A DNA stretch of 64,000 nt from Planctomycetes bacterium syqfu (lineage in GTDB: Bacteria > Planctomycetota > Phycisphaerae > Phycisphaerales > Phycisphaeraceae), in the NCBI GenBank assembly GCA_020974905.1, contig CP087563.1:2356001-2420000 (forward strand), read 5' to 3'. How positions within the stretch are numbered: the first letter of the stretch is position 1; each line of letters starts with the position of its first letter. The notes beneath the pieces are model-generated. The model saw only the letters and a list, made by a program, of their open reading frames with translations, had not been told where the DNA came from and ran no database searches. This document shows, piece by piece, positions 63,623 to 64,000 of this stretch. Position numbers and translations under genes: made by a program.

Positions 63623-64000
63623 TCAGTTCAAGGGAATCTGGAGATTGAAGCTGTGCTGACGTTCCTGTGTAATATCCGCTGCACACAAGAGCATCACTGG
63701 GCGTCCATTTTCCAGATATACCTGCGGGCGTTCGAGCGAGTGCAGTTTTTGTTGTGTACCATCCATCCATTGCACTTGCGGTTTAGAGACCAGCACATTT
63801 TCCGCCAGGTTCCATTGCAGGCCATCGATCGACTCAAACAGCGCCAGTGATTTGCCGGCATTTGTGAAGTACCCTGCCATGTCTTTGACAACTGCCCAAT
63901 AGCGATCATCCTGCCACCAGATACATGGATCTTCAGCGGGAAAATTCACGCCTTCTTTACTGAAGACTGTCTGAGGCTGTTTGATAAATGGACCTGTCGG
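63623..64000 (-). CDS. Beta-propeller glycosidase-like protein (C-terminal part)
   Basis: The reverse strand is open from the window edge to the stop at 63623, giving the last 125 residues. GVNFPAEDPCIWWQDDRYWA, VVKDMAGYFTNAGKSLALFE and SIDGLQWNLAENVLVSK resemble blades of five-bladed-propeller glycosidases of the GH43/GH117-like group, in which the Glu of AEDP is commonly catalytic. The N-terminus, including any signal peptide, lies outside. The family call is tentative. Confidence 0.6.
   Translation of the reverse strand, partial: PTGPFIKQPQTVFSKEGVNFPAEDPCIWWQDDRYWAVVKDMAGYFTNAGKSLALFESIDGLQWNLAENVLVSKPQVQWMDGTQQKLHSLERPQVYLENGRPVMLLCAADITQERQHSFNLQIPLN

Noticed and set aside
63501-63770. 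Upstream extension of the XylR-type frame
   Set aside because: The extension is antisense-free but runs through the 3' end of the glycosidase gene in another frame; the family N-terminus begins at the ATG at 63500.
1-64000. CRISPR arrays, defence systems, prophage, microcompartment genes
   Set aside because: No direct-repeat arrays, cas-like, shell-protein or phage structural genes were seen; fucose/rhamnose microcompartment genes, which planctomycetes can have, are absent here.

Overview
The window reads like a chromosomal polysaccharide- and sugar-catabolism region of a planctomycete-like member of the PVC superphylum. Class Phycisphaerae is the best guess. The reasons are five type-IV-pilin-like pseudopilins with the [15 protein letters not shown]-type leader, several with an H-X(9-11)-DG signature near the C-terminus; a C-x-P-x-R sulfatase; secreted clan GH-A enzymes; an unusual density of sugar-type one-component regulators (three LacI, two XylR-type AraC, one AraR-type GntR, two DeoR, one PocR-AraC); and abundant IS debris. 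Taxonomy is inferred from protein style only. I saw no rRNA, tRNA, CRISPR array, phage or conjugation genes.

Layout. 1-308: edge fragment of a serine beta-lactamase-like hydrolase. 365-833: dead IS5-like transposase. 877-6691 (-): LacI regulator, a 1280-aa secreted glycosidase, and a pseudopilin. 6849-9525: a decayed coding remnant, a decayed IS701-type element, and an apparently intact IS630-type element inserted in the flanking target site of the IS701 copy. 10024-12341 (+): LacI regulator and pseudopilin, convergent with a heparinase II/III-type protein and a GH39-like glycosidase (12403-16340, -). 16.6-18.0 kb: graveyard of IS4 and IS5 pieces, a beta-sandwich gene remnant and a broken AraC gene. 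18045-24411 (-): pseudopilin, DUF5060/GH-A glycosidase, AGE-family epimerase and sulfatase, divergent from a XylR regulator (24540-25667). 25829-29539: beta-helix protein (-) divergent from LacI and pseudopilin (+), followed by a terminator.

29906-39388 (-) is a tight eight-gene operon: FGGY kinase, DeoR regulator, NagA-type deacetylase, NagB-like protein, class III aminotransferase, glutamate dehydrogenase, Gfo/Idh oxidoreductase and ceramidase-like protein. It is divergent from a sodium:solute symporter (39806-42112, +). This looks like amino-sugar import, deacetylation and nitrogen handling. 42912-47023 (+): AraR-like GntR regulator with a 34-bp perfect palindrome upstream, pseudopilin and GH71 alpha-glucanase. 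47098-56559 (-) is a second eight-gene operon, read in the order YihV-like PfkB kinase, IolB, FGGY kinase, GlcD-type FAD oxidase, Fe-S protein, class II aldolase, fucose/arabinose-isomerase-type protein and GH4 glycosidase. It is divergent from a DeoR regulator (56777-57556). 57.6-58.9 kb: more IS wreckage. 58887-62269: FAD oxidoreductase divergent from a PocR-AraC regulator. 62316-64000 (-): XylR regulator downstream of the tail of a beta-propeller glycosidase.

Together the genes suggest secreted enzymes and pseudopilins acting on several polysaccharides, at least one of them probably sulfated, with two cytosolic operons that finish off released amino sugars and a deoxy-, uronic- or sulfo-type sugar. 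Each of the five pseudopilins sits within a module headed by its own sugar-sensing regulator, the most striking repeated pattern. The two operons, especially the hybrid kinase/IolB/isomerase/aldolase/hydroxyacid-oxidase set, are the best candidates for undescribed pathways.
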